Origin: Brucella anthropi_A
GTDB lineage: Bacteria; Pseudomonadota; Alphaproteobacteria; Rhizobiales; Rhizobiaceae
DNA length: 64,000 nt
Assembly (NCBI RefSeq): GCF_046630315.1
Contig: NZ_LQBD01000024.1
Location: 62,001-126,000 of the forward strand
Direction: 5' to 3'
The position numbers and the translations under genes were made by a program. This document shows, piece after piece, positions 35,455 to 44,162 of this stretch (its first letter is position 1; each line of letters begins with the position of its first letter). The notes beneath the pieces were generated by a model. It made no database searches. It worked only from the letters and a program-made list of their open reading frames with translations, and was not told where the DNA came from.

Positions 35455-35832
35455 TATTCCCCAAAAAGACCTTTGAAATCAGTGCGCACCTGACCGCAGC
35501 CGACTGGCCGGGGCGTTATCATCCAATTTTTATGAAAGGGAGACGAAAACGGCCGGGCCAGCAAGCTGCTAGCCAATAATAATCGCACAAATACAAATGA
35601 TCGTGGTCGGCATTTTCATGGCTGCACTTATCCCCGGCAGCACCGTCTCCGTCAAGAACTTTCGCCAAGAGATTGATCGTTTAACGAGATCGCCGCCGAT
35701 GTTGTATTTTTGCAACCGGCAGACACCCTTTCCCGCCTCAACCGGAAAACCGCAAAACCGGCTCCAAACAGCCTTCATTCGGTCTCAATCAATCACAAAA
35801 TGGTGAACAGGCATTATCGAAAGGAATGAACA
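35455..35832. other. Intergenic region upstream of cysS and the 55-residue gene
   Basis: 378 bp between divergent genes. A 69-codon open frame (35597-35806) shows no ribosome site and no family pattern and is not called. The segment must hold the cysS promoter and that of the small gene at 35833. I see no clear operator or structured RNA. Confidence 0.45.
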
Positions 35833-36000
35833 ATGTCTAAGAGTGAACTGCAACCCCGCCAAGACCGACTGGTTGATAAATACCGCGAAATCGGGCCTGC
35901 CGTGCTTGTTGCAGCATTGCTGAACGCAACGCAACGCACCAGCGACGGTCGCAACGACAACCGCCGGCGTTCCATTCTCGCCGTCAAGAAGCCTGGCTGA
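35833..36000 (+). CDS. Small basic protein, 55 residues, unknown function
   Basis: A short gene with a good ribosome site (AAGGA, eight bases before ATG 35833). The product is MSKSELQPRQDRLVDKYREI..., with a central hydrophobic helix (PAVLVAALLNATQ) and a basic tail (DNRRRSILAVKKPG). No family recognised. Support comes from the ribosome site, from the isolated position in a long gap, and from the hairpin after its stop. It is convergent with the SRAP gene. Confidence 0.55.
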   Translation: MSKSELQPRQDRLVDKYREIGPAVLVAALLNATQRTSDGRNDNRRRSILAVKKPG

Positions 36001-36050
36001 GAAAGCTTATCCGGTTCAGCGCCCGGAGTCGGTGAAAGCGTAACAAATAG

Positions 36051-36072
36051 CGCCAGTCCGGAAAGACTGGCG
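36051..36072. terminator. Hairpin between the 55-residue gene and the SRAP gene
   Basis: Perfect 8-bp stem CGCCAGTC / GACTGGCG with a six-base loop between two convergent genes. There is no clear T-run, so termination is plausible but not certain. Confidence 0.4.
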
Positions 36073-36079
36073 ATCCTCG

Positions 36080-36859
36080 TCAGAACATCGAAAGCTGCCC
36101 GTCATTTCCGTCATCGGATCCGGGCCCGGTCTTTCGCTTCGCCCCCGCCTTCCCGGAAGGCGCCTGTTCCTCGACACGATCCTGCAAGTCGGGCGTCGTG
36201 TTGGCCACCTTGTTGACCTTGTCCGACACGGGGATGGCTTCAAAGAAATCATCCTGCGCCGGGCGCATGATATCCGCCACTTCGCGCGGCAGAAAACGCT
36301 TGCAGTCCAGCCAGCGGGCAAAATCTTCCGGCTGCACGACAACCGGCATCCGCTCATGGATCGGTCGCAACAGGCCGTTGGCGCTTGTCGTCAATATGCC
36401 TGCGGTGTCGATCTGCGATCCGTCGGCGCTGCTCCATGTCTCGATCAGGCCGCCAAAAGCCACGATCCCGCCCTTACGGGGGCGCACCCAATAGGCCTGC
36501 GCCTTGTTCTTGCCCTCGCGACGCCACTCATAGAACCCCGATGCCGGGATCAAGGCACGCCGGTGATTGAGCGCTGCGCGAAACGAATTCTTCTCCGCCG
36601 CAGTCTCCGAGCGGATGTTGAACATCAGCGGCCAGTCGTTGGGGTCTTTCACCCAGGACGGAACGAACCCCCAGCGCACGAGCAACCCGACGCGATCCGG
36701 CCTGTTGCTGCCCGGCGGTGGCGTTTCCCCGCCGATAATGGTCAGAATGGGCTGCGTCGGCGCGATATTATATCGTGGCGGAAAATCCTCCGCGATCAAT
36801 GCGGCCACGAAAGCTTCCAGCTCTTCCCGGCTTGCAGTCAATGAAAAACGTCCACACAT
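36080..36859 (-). CDS. SRAP-domain protein (YedK/HMCES family)
   Basis: 259 residues beginning MCGRFSLTASREELEAF; Cys2, exposed after removal of Met1, is the residue that forms a covalent DNA-protein crosslink with abasic sites in single-stranded DNA. Other catalytic positions are present: YNIAPTQ (Asn), ASGFYEWRR (Glu) and IHERMPVV (His). Role: shielding abasic sites at replication forks. The C-terminal ~35 residues are low-complexity and charged. Homology fixes the start at ATG 36859, although the frame is open much further upstream. Confidence 0.93.
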   Translation of the reverse strand: MCGRFSLTASREELEAFVAALIAEDFPPRYNIAPTQPILTIIGGETPPPGSNRPDRVGLLVRWGFVPSWVKDPNDWPLMFNIRSETAAEKNSFRAALNHRRALIPASGFYEWRREGKNKAQAYWVRPRKGGIVAFGGLIETWSSADGSQIDTAGILTTSANGLLRPIHERMPVVVQPEDFARWLDCKRFLPREVADIMRPAQDDFFEAIPVSDKVNKVANTTPDLQDRVEEQAPSGKAGAKRKTGPGSDDGNDGQLSMF

Positions 36860-36934
36860 GGTGAGCATGTTTAAGTTTTTTGCCGAGCGGTCAAGGGGGG
36901 CTTTTCCATTGCCAACCGGTGTAGTTCTAGCATC

Positions 36935-37390
36935 ATGAAAACAGTTCCCGTCTTTCCGATTCCAGCCAAGGTTCATGGTGTTTCGCTGATCTGCCGACGC
37001 GAAGGACGGTTTCTTCTGGTCGAGCGCGGAAAGGAACCGTGGAAAGGCTGGCTTGCCTTTCCGGGCGGCAGCATCGAAGCGGGCGAAACACCCGAACAGG
37101 CCGCAATCCGCGAACTGAAGGAAGAAACGGCGCTCGATGCGCGGGCATTGTCGCATGTCATCACCGTCGATCTGGCGCTTGAGGGCAAGGCATATGACAG
37201 GAGCTATTACCTGTCCGTATTCCGGGCCATCGAAGTTTCAGGCCGGGAAATCGCCGGAGACGATGCCGCAGCCATTCACTGGCTGACGATTGAGGACATG
37301 GCATCGGCAAAGGTGACGGACAGCACGCTCGATGTCGCCCGCATGGTGGCGAGGACGGAAGACGGACATTCGGATATTAATCCTGTTTAG
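36935..37390 (+). CDS. NUDIX hydrolase
   Basis: 151 residues. The Nudix box is GSIEAGETPEQAAIRELKEE plus TAL; the Gly before the last hydrophobic position is Ala, a tolerated change. VSLICRREGRFLLVERG and AFPGG frame it. Such enzymes hydrolyse nucleoside diphosphates linked to another group, often for clean-up; short proteins of this type are frequently ADP-ribose or NTP pyrophosphatases. Substrate not predictable. Divergent from the SRAP gene with 75 bp between. Confidence 0.88.
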   Translation: MKTVPVFPIPAKVHGVSLICRREGRFLLVERGKEPWKGWLAFPGGSIEAGETPEQAAIRELKEETALDARALSHVITVDLALEGKAYDRSYYLSVFRAIEVSGREIAGDDAAAIHWLTIEDMASAKVTDSTLDVARMVARTEDGHSDINPV

Positions 37391-37453
37391 CGGTCTGCCT
37401 TGAAGCGGCCCCTATTCTTGGCCATAGCTCATTGTCAGGTGAGAGGTTTTCGA

Positions 37454-37837
37454 TTGAAAAACATTCCGTTTTTTCGACCGGCTGTCTGCTTATCGATCGC
37501 TTTATGGGTCGGGGCGGCATGTCCGGCTGTCGCTGAGGACGCGCCCTATGAAGGCAAGATGTTGCGGCTCGCCGAGATTCTGGGCTCGCTGCATTATCTG
37601 CGCAATCTGTGCGGCGAGGCCGGCAGCGAATGGCGCGACCGGATGGATGCGATCGTGACCGCGGAAAAGCCTTCCGAAGCCGAACGGGTGCGGCTCATTT
37701 CGAGCTTCAACCATGGCTATCGCGTGTTCAGCGACAATTACACCCGCTGTACCCCTTCGGCGCTTGCGGCGATAGATCGCTACATGAAGGAGGGCGAAGG
37801 CTTGTCGAACGAGATCGTCTCGCGCTATGGAAATTAA
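37454..37837 (+). CDS. TIGR02301-type exported protein
   Basis: 127 residues with a signal peptide (PAVCLSIALWVGAACPAVAED) and a helical mature part (LAEILGSLHYLRNLCGEAGSEWR, FNHGYRVFSDNYTRC) containing two Cys that could pair. This matches an alphaproteobacterial family of unknown function (TIGR02301, from memory). The likely start is TTG 37454, with GAGAGG eight bases upstream; a TTG at 37400 would spoil the signal peptide. Confidence 0.7.
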   Translation: MKNIPFFRPAVCLSIALWVGAACPAVAEDAPYEGKMLRLAEILGSLHYLRNLCGEAGSEWRDRMDAIVTAEKPSEAERVRLISSFNHGYRVFSDNYTRCTPSALAAIDRYMKEGEGLSNEIVSRYGN

Positions 37838-37897
37838 CCAATCATTCACTCTTGTGCGGATTGACAGGATTAGTTCGTTCAAATCCGTGATAATCTG

Positions 37898-37912
37898 TTA
37901 ACACTGTCTTAA
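37898..37912. promoter_or_regulatory. CtrA-type box
   Basis: Perfect TTAA-CACTGTC-TTAA, the CtrA recognition pattern, 92 bases before the next start codon. This would place the small gene at 38004 under cell-cycle control; it is a sequence match only. Confidence 0.45.
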
Positions 37913-38003
37913 GAAGGCAGTCACGTTGCAAAGGTGGTTGAGCTCCCGCCAGACGGTGAGACACCGACAGCGCAACAGAAAGGCGAAAGCCAGGATGAAG
38001 TCT

Positions 38004-38261
38004 ATGGAACATGCACCGGCCGATCTGGACGAAATGATTGCGCGCGAGAAGAAGCTCGTCGCCATCGAATATCATAACGAGGCCTGGGCAGACGGTATCT
38101 CCGAAGGTATCGAACCGGAAATCCTTGCTGAAGCAGCCTTCACGACCGCGCTTACAGAACTGATCCGCGAAGCGGGCGACGACTGCGCGCTGGACCTGAT
38201 CGAGAAAATGCGCGAACAGATCATCGCCGGAACCTTCCTGCCGCAGCGCCTCCTTCAGTAA
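38004..38261 (+). CDS. Conserved small acidic protein of unknown function
   Basis: 85 residues, mostly helical and acidic: EMIAREKKLVAIEYHNEAWA, DGISEGIEPEILAEAAFTTA, LIREAGDDCALDLIEKMREQ. No signal peptide, no recognised family. ATG 38004 has AGGA eight bases upstream; ATG 37995 is an in-frame alternative three codons earlier. A CtrA-type box lies upstream. Confidence 0.65.
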   Translation: MEHAPADLDEMIAREKKLVAIEYHNEAWADGISEGIEPEILAEAAFTTALTELIREAGDDCALDLIEKMREQIIAGTFLPQRLLQ

Positions 38262-38335
38262 CAGCAAGAGAGCGCCGGTCGCGGGACCAGACCGGCGCTG
38301 AAGTTCCCTCCCCGGCGTCCCCCTTCCAGCGCCAG

Positions 38336-39064
38336 ATGTCTTTCCCGATCCGGAATTCCGCCTCACCCCGAACCTTATTGGCAGGGATCATCCTTGCCTG
38401 CGGCATCGCCTTGCCCGCCGCCGCAAACTCCTTTGACGTCGCGCTGGCCGATCAGTCGGATTTCCTGCCGCGCCCCGGCGCCCGCACGGGTGCCGATGAA
38501 GGCGGCAGATCTTCCCCCATTCCCCTGCCCGGCGCGCTTCCGCGCGCGGTGCCGCATGTATCGCCGGACAATGCCCCGGCTTCGGCATCCAAACCCATGC
38601 CGGAAATCCATCGGGATTTCGACAAGCTGCCCGAACCTGTGCGGGTGACGCGTGAACGCATGCTGGAAGCGGCGCGCTCCGGCGACATCGAAAAACTGCG
38701 CCCGCTCCTTGGCGTCGAGGACAGGGCCACCCAGCTCTCGCTGGAAGACCACGAGGAAGATGTCATCGACTTTCTCAAGTCGCTCTCGGGCGATGAGGCA
38801 GGCCGGGAAGTGCTGGCGATCATCATCGATCTTCTGGATACCGGCTATGTGCATCTGAATGCGGGCAAGGATGACGAAGTCTATGTCTGGCCCTATTTCT
38901 ACGCCATGCCTCTCGACAGGCTGACGCCGCCCCAGATCGTGGAGCTTTTCCAGATCGTCACCGCCGGTGACTTCGAGGACATGAAGAAGGCAGGCGGCTA
39001 TGTTTTCTACAGTATCGGCATCGGGCCGGACGGAAGCTGGCGCTTTTTCACGGCTGGCGAATAG
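38336..39064 (+). CDS. Exported protein of unknown function
   Basis: 242 residues. Signal peptide (LLAGIILACGIALPAAANS), then a Pro-rich, low-complexity segment to about residue 90, then a compact domain: LEAARSGDIEKLRPLLGVED, VIDFLKSLSGDEAGREVLAI, VYVWPYFYAMPLDRLTPPQI, GGYVFYSIGIGPDGSWRFFTAGE. Conserved-looking aromatic residues suggest a folded periplasmic domain, but I recognise no family. Its TAG stop touches the TGA stop of the convergent regulator gene. Confidence 0.7.
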   Translation: MSFPIRNSASPRTLLAGIILACGIALPAAANSFDVALADQSDFLPRPGARTGADEGGRSSPIPLPGALPRAVPHVSPDNAPASASKPMPEIHRDFDKLPEPVRVTRERMLEAARSGDIEKLRPLLGVEDRATQLSLEDHEEDVIDFLKSLSGDEAGREVLAIIIDLLDTGYVHLNAGKDDEVYVWPYFYAMPLDRLTPPQIVELFQIVTAGDFEDMKKAGGYVFYSIGIGPDGSWRFFTAGE

Positions 39065-40066
39065 TCAGATTCCAGCGCGCATCCGGCTCGGCGGCTCGTT
39101 ATAGATGCGCTGCCAGACGCGGCGAAACTGCCGGGCGGAAGCAAAACCGGCCTGTGTCGCGACATTTTCGATATCCAGCCCGGAATTGAGAAGCATTTCG
39201 CGCGCAAGGCCGACCTTGAGCCGGTTCACATAGTCCGTCACCGTCATTCCGGCATATTCATTGAACAGGCGCGAGAAATTGCGCGGGCTTGCCCCACCGA
39301 TCTCCGCCAGCCGTTCCACCGACCAATCCGCCGCCGGATCATGCGCGATGGCATCCTGTGCCCGATGCACGACCGGGTTCATATGGTTTCGCCCCTCAAG
39401 CCAGGGCGATAGCTGGGGGTCGTTGCCGCTGCGGCGCAGATAGACCACCAGATAGCGCGCGACGGCCAGCGCCGTGACATGATCGGTCAGCCCCGCAACG
39501 ATGTGCAGCATCAGATCGATGCCTGCGGTGATGCCCGCGCTCGTCAGCCGCTCGCCATCCTCGACGAAGAGCCTGTTTTCATGGACACGCGCTGCGGGGG
39601 CCAAGTGTTGAAGTTCACCGATCGTCAGGTGATGGGTGGTGCAGGAATAGCCGTCGAGCAGGCCTGCCCGCGCTGCGAGCAGCGCGCCGGAACAGATCGT
39701 CACCAGCCGCACGCCGGGGCGCACCGCCCGGCGAAGCCATTGCACGATCTCCTTTTCCAACGCCGCATCAGCGGTTCGGTCTATCTCCGCATTTCCAAGC
39801 GGAATATCGGCGGCGCCTGAAACAATGACCAGCGCATCATCCGGCAACGCCCCCGGCAAAGGCTCCACCCCCGCCACCGGCAGGCCGATGGAACTGAGCG
39901 CGGTTGGGGCAGGCCCGATGTAATGAACATCGAAGCGCAGCTGATCCTGTTCGAGATTTGCCTTGCGCAACACCTCAAGCGGTCCCGCCACGTCGAGCAG
40001 AAGCACGCGCGGCGGGATGACGACATAGACCGGAACTACCCGGACAATGCCCGCATGGTCACTCAT
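39065..40066 (-). CDS. GlxA-family AraC-type transcriptional regulator
   Basis: 333 residues. The N-terminal DJ-1/PfpI-like amidase-type domain (VYVVIPPRVLLLDVAGPLEV, LVTICSGALLAARAGLLDG) senses an unknown ligand; the C-terminal AraC double helix-turn-helix is seen in WSVERLAEIGGASPRNFSRL and ATQAGFASARQFRRVW. ATG 40066 follows GGAAGG and overlaps the end of the hydrolase gene (ATGA), so the regulator is co-translated with the enzyme it may control. Confidence 0.9.
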   Translation of the reverse strand: MSDHAGIVRVVPVYVVIPPRVLLLDVAGPLEVLRKANLEQDQLRFDVHYIGPAPTALSSIGLPVAGVEPLPGALPDDALVIVSGAADIPLGNAEIDRTADAALEKEIVQWLRRAVRPGVRLVTICSGALLAARAGLLDGYSCTTHHLTIGELQHLAPAARVHENRLFVEDGERLTSAGITAGIDLMLHIVAGLTDHVTALAVARYLVVYLRRSGNDPQLSPWLEGRNHMNPVVHRAQDAIAHDPAADWSVERLAEIGGASPRNFSRLFNEYAGMTVTDYVNRLKVGLAREMLLNSGLDIENVATQAGFASARQFRRVWQRIYNEPPSRMRAGI

Positions 40067-40629
40067 GCTGCCTTCCGTTCTCGGGGCGCAGCCAGCGCCT
40101 GTTCCACGGTTACGATACGGGCAAAGCGATTGGCCAGGACAAGCTCCGTGCGGGCCTTGATCTCGGCAGCACTCCACTCGCGCCCGCTTGCGTCGGTCAT
40201 AGGAAAGGTCAATGTCGCCTCGCTGACGAAATCGACATCATATCCGAAATCCGAGGCATGGCGTATTGTCGTTTCGCAGCATTGTTCGGTGCGAATGCCG
40301 GAAACCAGCACGCGGCGGATGCCGTTGGCGACCAGCCACACATCAAGCCCGCTTCCGATCAGCGCGCTGTGGCGGCGCTTGCGGAACACCGCATCCGGTT
40401 CAATCGACAGCGGCGAGATTGCCTTCACCAGGCCCGACGCTTCCGAGAACGGCCCTTCATTCTCGACATGAAAAATCTGCACCACCGGAATAGCGGCGCG
40501 CCTGGCGCCATCGATCAGCGCCTGCTGGCGCTCGATATAGGCGCCAACCTCTTCATCCCGGTAATAAGTCCGGTGGCGGAATGATTCCTGAGCGTCGATT
40601 ACCAGCAGAGCCGTATCGTGAGCGGACAT
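40063..40629 (-). CDS. Isochorismatase-like cysteine hydrolase
   Basis: 188 residues of the isochorismatase fold. LLVIDAQESF supplies the catalytic Asp and RTEQCCETTIRHASDFGYDV the nucleophilic Cys region (VSGIRTEQCCE). Family members hydrolyse isochorismate, nicotinamide or related N-carbamoyl substrates; the exact one is unclear. GGAGA eight bases before ATG 40629 fixes the start. Immediately upstream of the GlxA-type regulator in one transcript. Confidence 0.85.
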   Translation of the reverse strand: MSAHDTALLVIDAQESFRHRTYYRDEEVGAYIERQQALIDGARRAAIPVVQIFHVENEGPFSEASGLVKAISPLSIEPDAVFRKRRHSALIGSGLDVWLVANGIRRVLVSGIRTEQCCETTIRHASDFGYDVDFVSEATLTFPMTDASGREWSAAEIKARTELVLANRFARIVTVEQALAAPRERKAA

Positions 40630-40731
40630 TTTTGTTCTCCCTATCAAAAGACTATAGGGAGAAAATACGCCGTGCAACCGGGACAGAAAGCCATCTTACG
40701 GACAAGAAGCGGACAGATTACGCCAAATTGC

Positions 40732-42066
40732 CTAGCGGCGCGGCAATGCTTCGAGGAACTCCACCGGCTCGCCCTTGTGGGCGTTCACGATTTGCGCTTC
40801 CCACATCACCTTGATGCCGCGCACAAAAGTGCCGATCGGCCATCCGGTCACGCTCTTGCGGTGATAGGGCGTCCAGCCGGCTTTCGAACCGGCCTGCTCA
40901 TGGGTGATCGTTTCGCGGCGCTTCATATCCACGATGGTGAGGTCTGCATCATAGCCGACTGCGATGCGCCCCTTGCGGGCCATGCCGAAAATGCGGTTCG
41001 GGCCATGGCTGGAAAGATCGACAAAGCGTTCCAGCGAAAGCCTGCCCGCATTGATGTGATCGAGCATGATCGGCACCAGCGTCTGCACGCCCGTCATGCC
41101 GGACGGGGAAGCCGGATAGGGCTTTTGCTTTTCTTCCAGCGTGTGCGGGGCATGGTCGGAACCGAGCACGTCGACAATACCCTGATCGATCCCTTTCCAC
41201 ACACCGTCGCGGTGTCGCTTGTCGCGCACAGGCGGGTTCATCTGGATGAGATTGCCGAGCGTCTTGTAATCGTCTGCCGACAAGGTGAGGTGATGCGGCG
41301 TCGCCTCGCAGGTCGCGACATCCTTGTGATCTTTCAGGAAATCGATTTCCTCGGCAGTGGAAATATGCAGCACATGAATGCGCGCGCCCGTATCGCGCGC
41401 GATGCGCACGAGCCGTTCGGTGCATTGCAGTGCCGCGATTTCATCGCGCCAGACCGGGTGGCTCGACGGATCGCCCTCTACGCGCAGGCCCTTGCGCTCC
41501 TCCAGCCGGAACTCGTCTTCCGAATGGAAGGCGGCACGGCGGCGCGTGTTCTTGAGGATCGAGCGCACGCCGTCATCGTCCTCAACCAGCAGGTCGCCGG
41601 TGGACGATCCCATGAAAACCTTGATGCCGGCAGCGCCCGGCAGGCGTTCCAGTTCGGCAACATCTTTCGCATTGTCGCGCGTGCCGCCAACCCAGAAAGC
41701 GAAATCGCAATGCATGCGATGACGGCCACGTCTCACCTTGTCTTCCAGCGTCTCGGCGGATGTGGTGAGCGGCTTGGTGTTGGGCATTTCGAAAACCGAG
41801 GTCACGCCGCCCAGCACGGCGGCAAGCGAGCCGGTTTCGAGATCTTCCTTGTGTTCCAGCCCCGGCTCGCGGAAATGGACCTGGCTATCCACCACGCCGG
41901 GCAGGATGTGCAGGCCGGTGCAGTCGATCACCTCACCCGCCGCATGGGTGGAAAGAGAACCGATGGCAGCGATGCGGCCATTGCGAATACCGATGTCGCG
42001 CTGGCCTGTACCGTCGTGATTGACGATGGTTGCACCCTTCAAAATCGTATCGAATGTTTCGGCCAT
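40732..42066 (-). CDS. Dihydroorotase-family amidohydrolase (PyrC-like, altered HxH)
   Basis: 444-residue class I dihydroorotase-like protein. The C-terminal metal and active-site segments are intact (HISTAEEIDFL, MNPPVRDK, DVLGSDHAPHTLEEK), but the first motif reads DSQVHFREPG, with Gln in place of the first His of the HxH metal pair. I recall this QVHFREPG form from a Rhizobiales subgroup annotated dihydroorotase. Whether it closes carbamoyl-aspartate to dihydroorotate or acts on another cyclic amide is open. Homology starts at ATG 42066. Confidence 0.8.
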   Translation of the reverse strand: MAETFDTILKGATIVNHDGTGQRDIGIRNGRIAAIGSLSTHAAGEVIDCTGLHILPGVVDSQVHFREPGLEHKEDLETGSLAAVLGGVTSVFEMPNTKPLTTSAETLEDKVRRGRHRMHCDFAFWVGGTRDNAKDVAELERLPGAAGIKVFMGSSTGDLLVEDDDGVRSILKNTRRRAAFHSEDEFRLEERKGLRVEGDPSSHPVWRDEIAALQCTERLVRIARDTGARIHVLHISTAEEIDFLKDHKDVATCEATPHHLTLSADDYKTLGNLIQMNPPVRDKRHRDGVWKGIDQGIVDVLGSDHAPHTLEEKQKPYPASPSGMTGVQTLVPIMLDHINAGRLSLERFVDLSSHGPNRIFGMARKGRIAVGYDADLTIVDMKRRETITHEQAGSKAGWTPYHRKSVTGWPIGTFVRGIKVMWEAQIVNAHKGEPVEFLEALPRR

Positions 42067-42151
42067 AGTGGTCTCCTGCCAGATTGATAGGACTTGCGAG
42101 CCTTTCCATTGGGGCTTACGTAACGAGGGCGCGAAAGGCAAGGACGAAGCG

Positions 42152-43015
42152 ATGACGACGGCAGCTGAAACGGTAAATCTTTCCAACAGGGCATTGGTTC
42201 ATATCACGGGCGAAGAGGCGGAAAAATTTTTGCAAGCCGTGATTACGACCGATCTCGACAAGCTTGGACCGGACGACCTGAAACCGGGAGCATTGCTGGC
42301 CCCGCAAGGCAAGATCCTGTTCGACTTTCTCGTTTCGCGCATTGATGGCGGCCTGCGTTTCGATCTTCCGGCAAGCATCGCCGCCGATTTCTGCAAGCGC
42401 ATCACCCTCTACAGGCTGCGCGCCAAAGCCGAAATAACGCAAGAGCCAGAATCGCTTGTCAGCGTTTCCTGGCAAACGGAATCACATTCTTCACAGAATG
42501 ATTCAATCAAGCGGGACAGCCGCTTTCCGGCGGAACTGAATGTCCGGCGCATTTATGGGCAAGCGGAAGCCACAGCCGGTGAAAGCGCGTGGACGAAGCT
42601 CAGGGCGGACTATGGCGTGGCCGAAGGCGAAGCCGATTTCGCTTATAATGATGTCTTTCCGCATGACGTCAATTTCGACCAGACCGGCGGTGTGTCTTTC
42701 CCGAAAGGCTGCTTCATCGGGCAGGAAGTGGTGTCGCGCATGCAGCATCGCGGCACGGCACGACGGCGCGTTCTGGTGGCCCGCTCCGGGGAAAGCCTTC
42801 CCCCCATGGGCACATCCATTACCGTCGATGGGCGTGAGATCGGCACGATGGGAAGCTCTGCCGATGTGGTGGGCATTGCGCTTGTACGCATCGATCGCGT
42901 CAAGGATGCGATGGATGCCGGGCACATCATTCTGGCGGGCGAGACGCCGGTAACCCTTTCCCTGCCGCCGCATGTGCGGTTCGGATTTCCGGAACCCGAA
43001 GCGGGTAACGCCTGA
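42152..43015 (+). CDS. ygfZ: YgfZ/GcvT-like folate-binding protein
   Basis: 287 residues. The YgfZ signature K-G-C-F-I-G-Q-E is present in FPKGCFIGQEVVSRMQHRG, and LSNRALVHITGEEAEKFLQA is the typical start. YgfZ-type proteins bind tetrahydrofolate and help in maintenance of iron-sulfur proteins such as MiaB. Homology puts the start at ATG 42152. Its stop shares a base with the start of the HD gene. Confidence 0.87.
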   Translation: MTTAAETVNLSNRALVHITGEEAEKFLQAVITTDLDKLGPDDLKPGALLAPQGKILFDFLVSRIDGGLRFDLPASIAADFCKRITLYRLRAKAEITQEPESLVSVSWQTESHSSQNDSIKRDSRFPAELNVRRIYGQAEATAGESAWTKLRADYGVAEGEADFAYNDVFPHDVNFDQTGGVSFPKGCFIGQEVVSRMQHRGTARRRVLVARSGESLPPMGTSITVDGREIGTMGSSADVVGIALVRIDRVKDAMDAGHIILAGETPVTLSLPPHVRFGFPEPEAGNA

Positions 43016-43635
43016 TGGCGAGCGCTGACCGATCTTCCGGCAAGACGCGCGCCTGGCAACGCATGTTGTCGGGACGCCGTCTCGACCTGCTCGACCCCTC
43101 GCCGCTCGATGTTGAAATCGAGGACATTGCCCATGGCCTTGCCCGTGTGGCGCGGTGGAACGGACAGACGGTGGGCGAACACGCATTTTCCGTCGCGCAG
43201 CATTCGCTGCTGGTGGACCAGATATTCATCCGTCTGGTGCCCGATGCCAGCATTGAATGGCAGCTATTGTCGCTGCTGCACGATGCGCCGGAATATGTGA
43301 TCGGCGACATGATCTCGCCCTTCAAGGCGGTGATGGGCGGCAGTTACAAGATGATCGAAACGCGGCTGGAAAACGCCATCCACCTGCGTTTTTCATTGCC
43401 GGTCGCCGTGCCCGCCAAGCTCAAGACGCTCATCAAGCGCGCCGATCAGGTGGCCGCTTTCTTTGAAGCCACGCGGCTTGCCGGTTTCACCGAGGCCGAG
43501 GCCGTCAAATATTTCGGGCGTCCGCGTGGTTTCGATCCGGCAGGACTGGATATCACCCCGCGCCCCACGCAAGACGTGCAGGCGGATTTTCTCGCGCGCT
43601 TTGCAGCCCTGGAAAAAGCGCGGCAGAACCGATGA
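43015..43635 (+). CDS. HD-domain hydrolase (YfbR-like)
   Basis: 206 residues. The metal site is spread as in HD phosphohydrolases: HAFSVAQHSLLV supplies His residues and LLSLLHDAPEYVIGD the His-Asp doublet; a later Asp sits in LIKRADQVAAF. Similar proteins dephosphorylate 5'-deoxynucleotides. It is tightly packed between ygfZ (one-base overlap) and the phosphatase-like gene (four-base overlap), forming a three-gene run. Confidence 0.82.
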   Translation: MASADRSSGKTRAWQRMLSGRRLDLLDPSPLDVEIEDIAHGLARVARWNGQTVGEHAFSVAQHSLLVDQIFIRLVPDASIEWQLLSLLHDAPEYVIGDMISPFKAVMGGSYKMIETRLENAIHLRFSLPVAVPAKLKTLIKRADQVAAFFEATRLAGFTEAEAVKYFGRPRGFDPAGLDITPRPTQDVQADFLARFAALEKARQNR

Positions 43636-44162
43636 GCCGGATCGTCGTGACGCCCCTGTCGCGACTGGCAACACAACTTGCATTGCACCGGCCAAGCCAT
43701 GTCGTGACGCTTGGAAGCGAGGATCCGGCAGCGCTGCCCGACGGCTTTGATGCCGTCCGTCTGGCGCTCACATTCCACGATATCGTTGAACCGCGCGCCG
43801 GATTGGTTGCGCCCGATGAAGGCCACGTGCGGGCGCTTCTGGACTTCGCGGAGGGCTGGTCCATGGATGCGCCTTTGCTCATCCACTGTTATGCCGGCAT
43901 TTCCCGTTCCACGGCTGCGGCTTACATCATCGCATCCGCCTTGAACCCCACGCTCGATGCAAGCGAACTTGCCGGGCTTGTTCGCAGCCTCTCGCCATCC
44001 GCCACGCCGAATATCCGGCTTGTCACGCTCGCAGACGGGATTCTGGGGCGAAACGGACGGATGGTTGCCGCCATACGCGCAATCGGGCGCGGAGCGGATG
44101 CCTTTGAGGGCGAGGTTTTCAGCTTGCCTTTGATGACAGGCCTAAATGCATCTATGGGCTGA
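43632..44162 (+). CDS. Tyrosine phosphatase-like protein
   Basis: 176 residues with the protein tyrosine phosphatase P-loop HCYAGISRSTAAAY (Cys-x5-Arg) and an upstream Asp-containing loop. Small proteins of this kind dephosphorylate phosphotyrosine or phosphorylated lipids or sugars. It overlaps the upstream HD gene by four bases; its 3' end overlaps the convergent recO gene by 11 bp. Confidence 0.85.
   Translation: MSRIVVTPLSRLATQLALHRPSHVVTLGSEDPAALPDGFDAVRLALTFHDIVEPRAGLVAPDEGHVRALLDFAEGWSMDAPLLIHCYAGISRSTAAAYIIASALNPTLDASELAGLVRSLSPSATPNIRLVTLADGILGRNGRMVAAIRAIGRGADAFEGEVFSLPLMTGLNASMG

Noticed and set aside
35597..35806. 69-codon frame in the cysS upstream region
   Set aside because: No ribosome site and no family pattern; the better-supported gene here is at 35833-36000.
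40618..42087. 489-codon frame antisense to the dihydroorotase homologue
   Set aside because: No homology and low-complexity composition; the minus-strand gene explains the region.
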